Shown here: one piece after another, positions 62,965-64,000 of the stretch
Layout of the letters: each line of letters opens with the position of its first letter
Numbering within the stretch: the stretch's first letter is position 1
Assembly (NCBI RefSeq): GCF_009914335.1
Contig: NZ_CP043925.1
Span: forward strand, 2,294,001 to 2,358,000
Length of the DNA stretch: 64,000 nucleotides
Reading direction: 5' to 3'
Source: Proteus columbae
GTDB taxonomy: Bacteria > Pseudomonadota > Gammaproteobacteria > Enterobacterales > Enterobacteriaceae
Notes under the pieces: generated by a model
Seen by the model: only the letters and a program-made list of their open reading frames with translations
The model's database searches: none
Told to the model about the DNA's origin: nothing
Translations under genes and position numbers: made by a program

Positions 62965-63514
62965 TACTTTTATCAATCGTTTTCAACTCACATTACCTGA
63001 TGACAAGGTAAATCAGCCTCTTCATGCCCAAAAATCGGCAGCTGTCCTGCTGCCGATTATCAATAAACCTAACCCAACATTATTATTAACTGAGCGTGCA
63101 TCAACGTTACGCTCTCATGCAGGGCAAGTCGCTTTACCCGGCGGTAAACGCGATCCTGAAGATAACAACCTTATTGCAACAGCACTAAGGGAGGCGCATG
63201 AAGAAGTGGCTATTCCACCCCATGCCGTATCCGTTATTGGTCAATTAGCCCCTTTGCAAAGTTCTAGCGGATATTTAGTTACCCCTATTGTGGGTGTTAT
63301 TCCTGCGGGTTTACCTTTACGCCATAACCCTGCTGAAGTCGCCTCTATCTTTGAAATGCCACTAAGCCATGTACTTAATGCCCAACATTATCAACCACTA
63401 GATTTTCATCGTGCTGGTGAAAATCATCGTATCTACTTTTATCCCTATAATGGACATCTCGTCTGGGGATTAACCGCCGCTATTTTACATAGACTCGCTT
63501 TACATATTACTTAA
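62951..63514 (+). CDS. nudL: Nudix hydrolase NudL
   Basis: NudL (YeaB) is a Nudix hydrolase, probably acting on CoA derivatives. The 187 residues carry the Nudix box GGKRDPEDNNLIATALREAHEEVAI (key residues Gly, Arg, Glu, Glu-Glu), preceded by RSHAGQVALPGG. The ATG at 62951 overlaps pabB by 14 bases. A GTG at 62936 is an alternative; neither has a clear ribosome site, so coupling is likely. sdaA follows, as in E. coli. Confidence 0.94.
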   Translation: MTPIDTFINRFQLTLPDDKVNQPLHAQKSAAVLLPIINKPNPTLLLTERASTLRSHAGQVALPGGKRDPEDNNLIATALREAHEEVAIPPHAVSVIGQLAPLQSSSGYLVTPIVGVIPAGLPLRHNPAEVASIFEMPLSHVLNAQHYQPLDFHRAGENHRIYFYPYNGHLVWGLTAAILHRLALHIT

Positions 63515-63698
63515 CACGCTATTTTATATCCAGCTTGTGCTTTTTATCATCGCCTCCACAACTCTACTTAGCTATTTTAAAAAAATGTTGTAAACTACAT
63601 TATTAACGGGACGATATAATCGTAAAAACGATCCCTTTACTATAAATAACTATATTTCATTCTTTTTAACCCTCTCTCTTATTATTAAGGAGTCTGAC

Positions 63699-64000
63699 GT
63701 GATTAGCGTTTTCGACATGTTTAAAGTGGGCATCGGACCATCTAGCTCTCACACCGTAGGGCCAATGAAAGCGGGTAAAGAATTTGTCGATGATTTAGTC
63801 AGCCAGGAATTGATTGCGTCTGTCACTCGCGTAGCTGTTGATGTTTACGGCTCCTTGTCTTTGACAGGCAAAGGTCACCATACTGATATCGCAATTATTA
63901 TGGGGTTAGCAGGTAATGCACCAGCTACTGTCGATATTGACAGCATTCCCGGTTTTATTCGTGAAGTTGAAGAAACTGGCAAGCTATCATTAGCAAACGG
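63699..64000 (+). CDS. sdaA: L-serine deaminase SdaA (5' part)
   Basis: The frame begins with GTG at 63699, with AAGGAG six bases upstream, and runs off the right edge after about 100 codons. The N-terminus VFDMFKVGIGPSSSHTVGPM and VAVDVYGSLSLTGKGHHTDI are nearly identical to E. coli SdaA. SdaA converts serine to pyruvate and ammonia with a 4Fe-4S cluster; its cluster Cys lie beyond the window. Confidence 0.95.
   Translation, partial: MISVFDMFKVGIGPSSSHTVGPMKAGKEFVDDLVSQELIASVTRVAVDVYGSLSLTGKGHHTDIAIIMGLAGNAPATVDIDSIPGFIREVEETGKLSLAN

Overview
The window comes from an AT-rich gammaproteobacterium of the order Enterobacterales. The protein sequences (TmcA, YpfJ, BamC, DapA, Hda, PurM, DtpA, PabB and others) are very close to those of Escherichia coli, and several blocks keep E. 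coli gene order. The low GC, the 13th-position gene content and the small differences from E. coli point to Proteus or a close relative in the Morganellaceae. This genus call rests on protein recognition, not on a database search. No prophage, insertion sequence, CRISPR array, tRNA or rRNA was seen.

Layout. 1-12.6 kb is the ypfN-tmcA-ypfJ-purC-bamC-dapA-gcvR-bcp-perM block. A YeaL-type membrane gene, a WYL regulator, a GST and a PAP2 phosphatase are interleaved. 12.7-29.2 kb is the bepA-yfgD-hda-uraA-upp-purM-purN-ppk-ppx block, with a nucleoside transporter, a YbdG-like channel, speG and mgtE added. This block is rich in nucleotide salvage and synthesis and in polyphosphate metabolism. 29.2-34.9 kb is accessory: a small membrane protein, an MHS-type transporter, an orphan gene, an antitoxin-like gene split by an in-frame TGA, and dtpA. 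34.9-48.3 kb is mdtABC-baeSR (RND efflux with its two-component system, without mdtD), trhP, the sRNA CyaR, yegS and fbaB. 48.3-59.1 kb holds thiD with a TPP riboswitch, an orphan gene, pagP, pheP, a MarA/SoxS-type regulator, a YidA-type phosphatase, brnQ, amiD and an AGCS symporter. 59.1-64 kb holds a long gene-poor stretch with a candidate ArcZ sRNA, then holE, yebF, yoaH, pabB, nudL and the start of sdaA.

Main points for a second look: two Hfq-type sRNA candidates (CyaR in its conserved place after trhP, ArcZ in an unexpected place before holE); a TPP riboswitch whose expression platform carries a 9-nt exact complement of the thiD start region; a conserved CTG start for hda; the TGA-split antitoxin-like gene next to an unrecognised gene; and an orphan 214-residue protein after the thiD leader. 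No clearly new multi-gene system was found.
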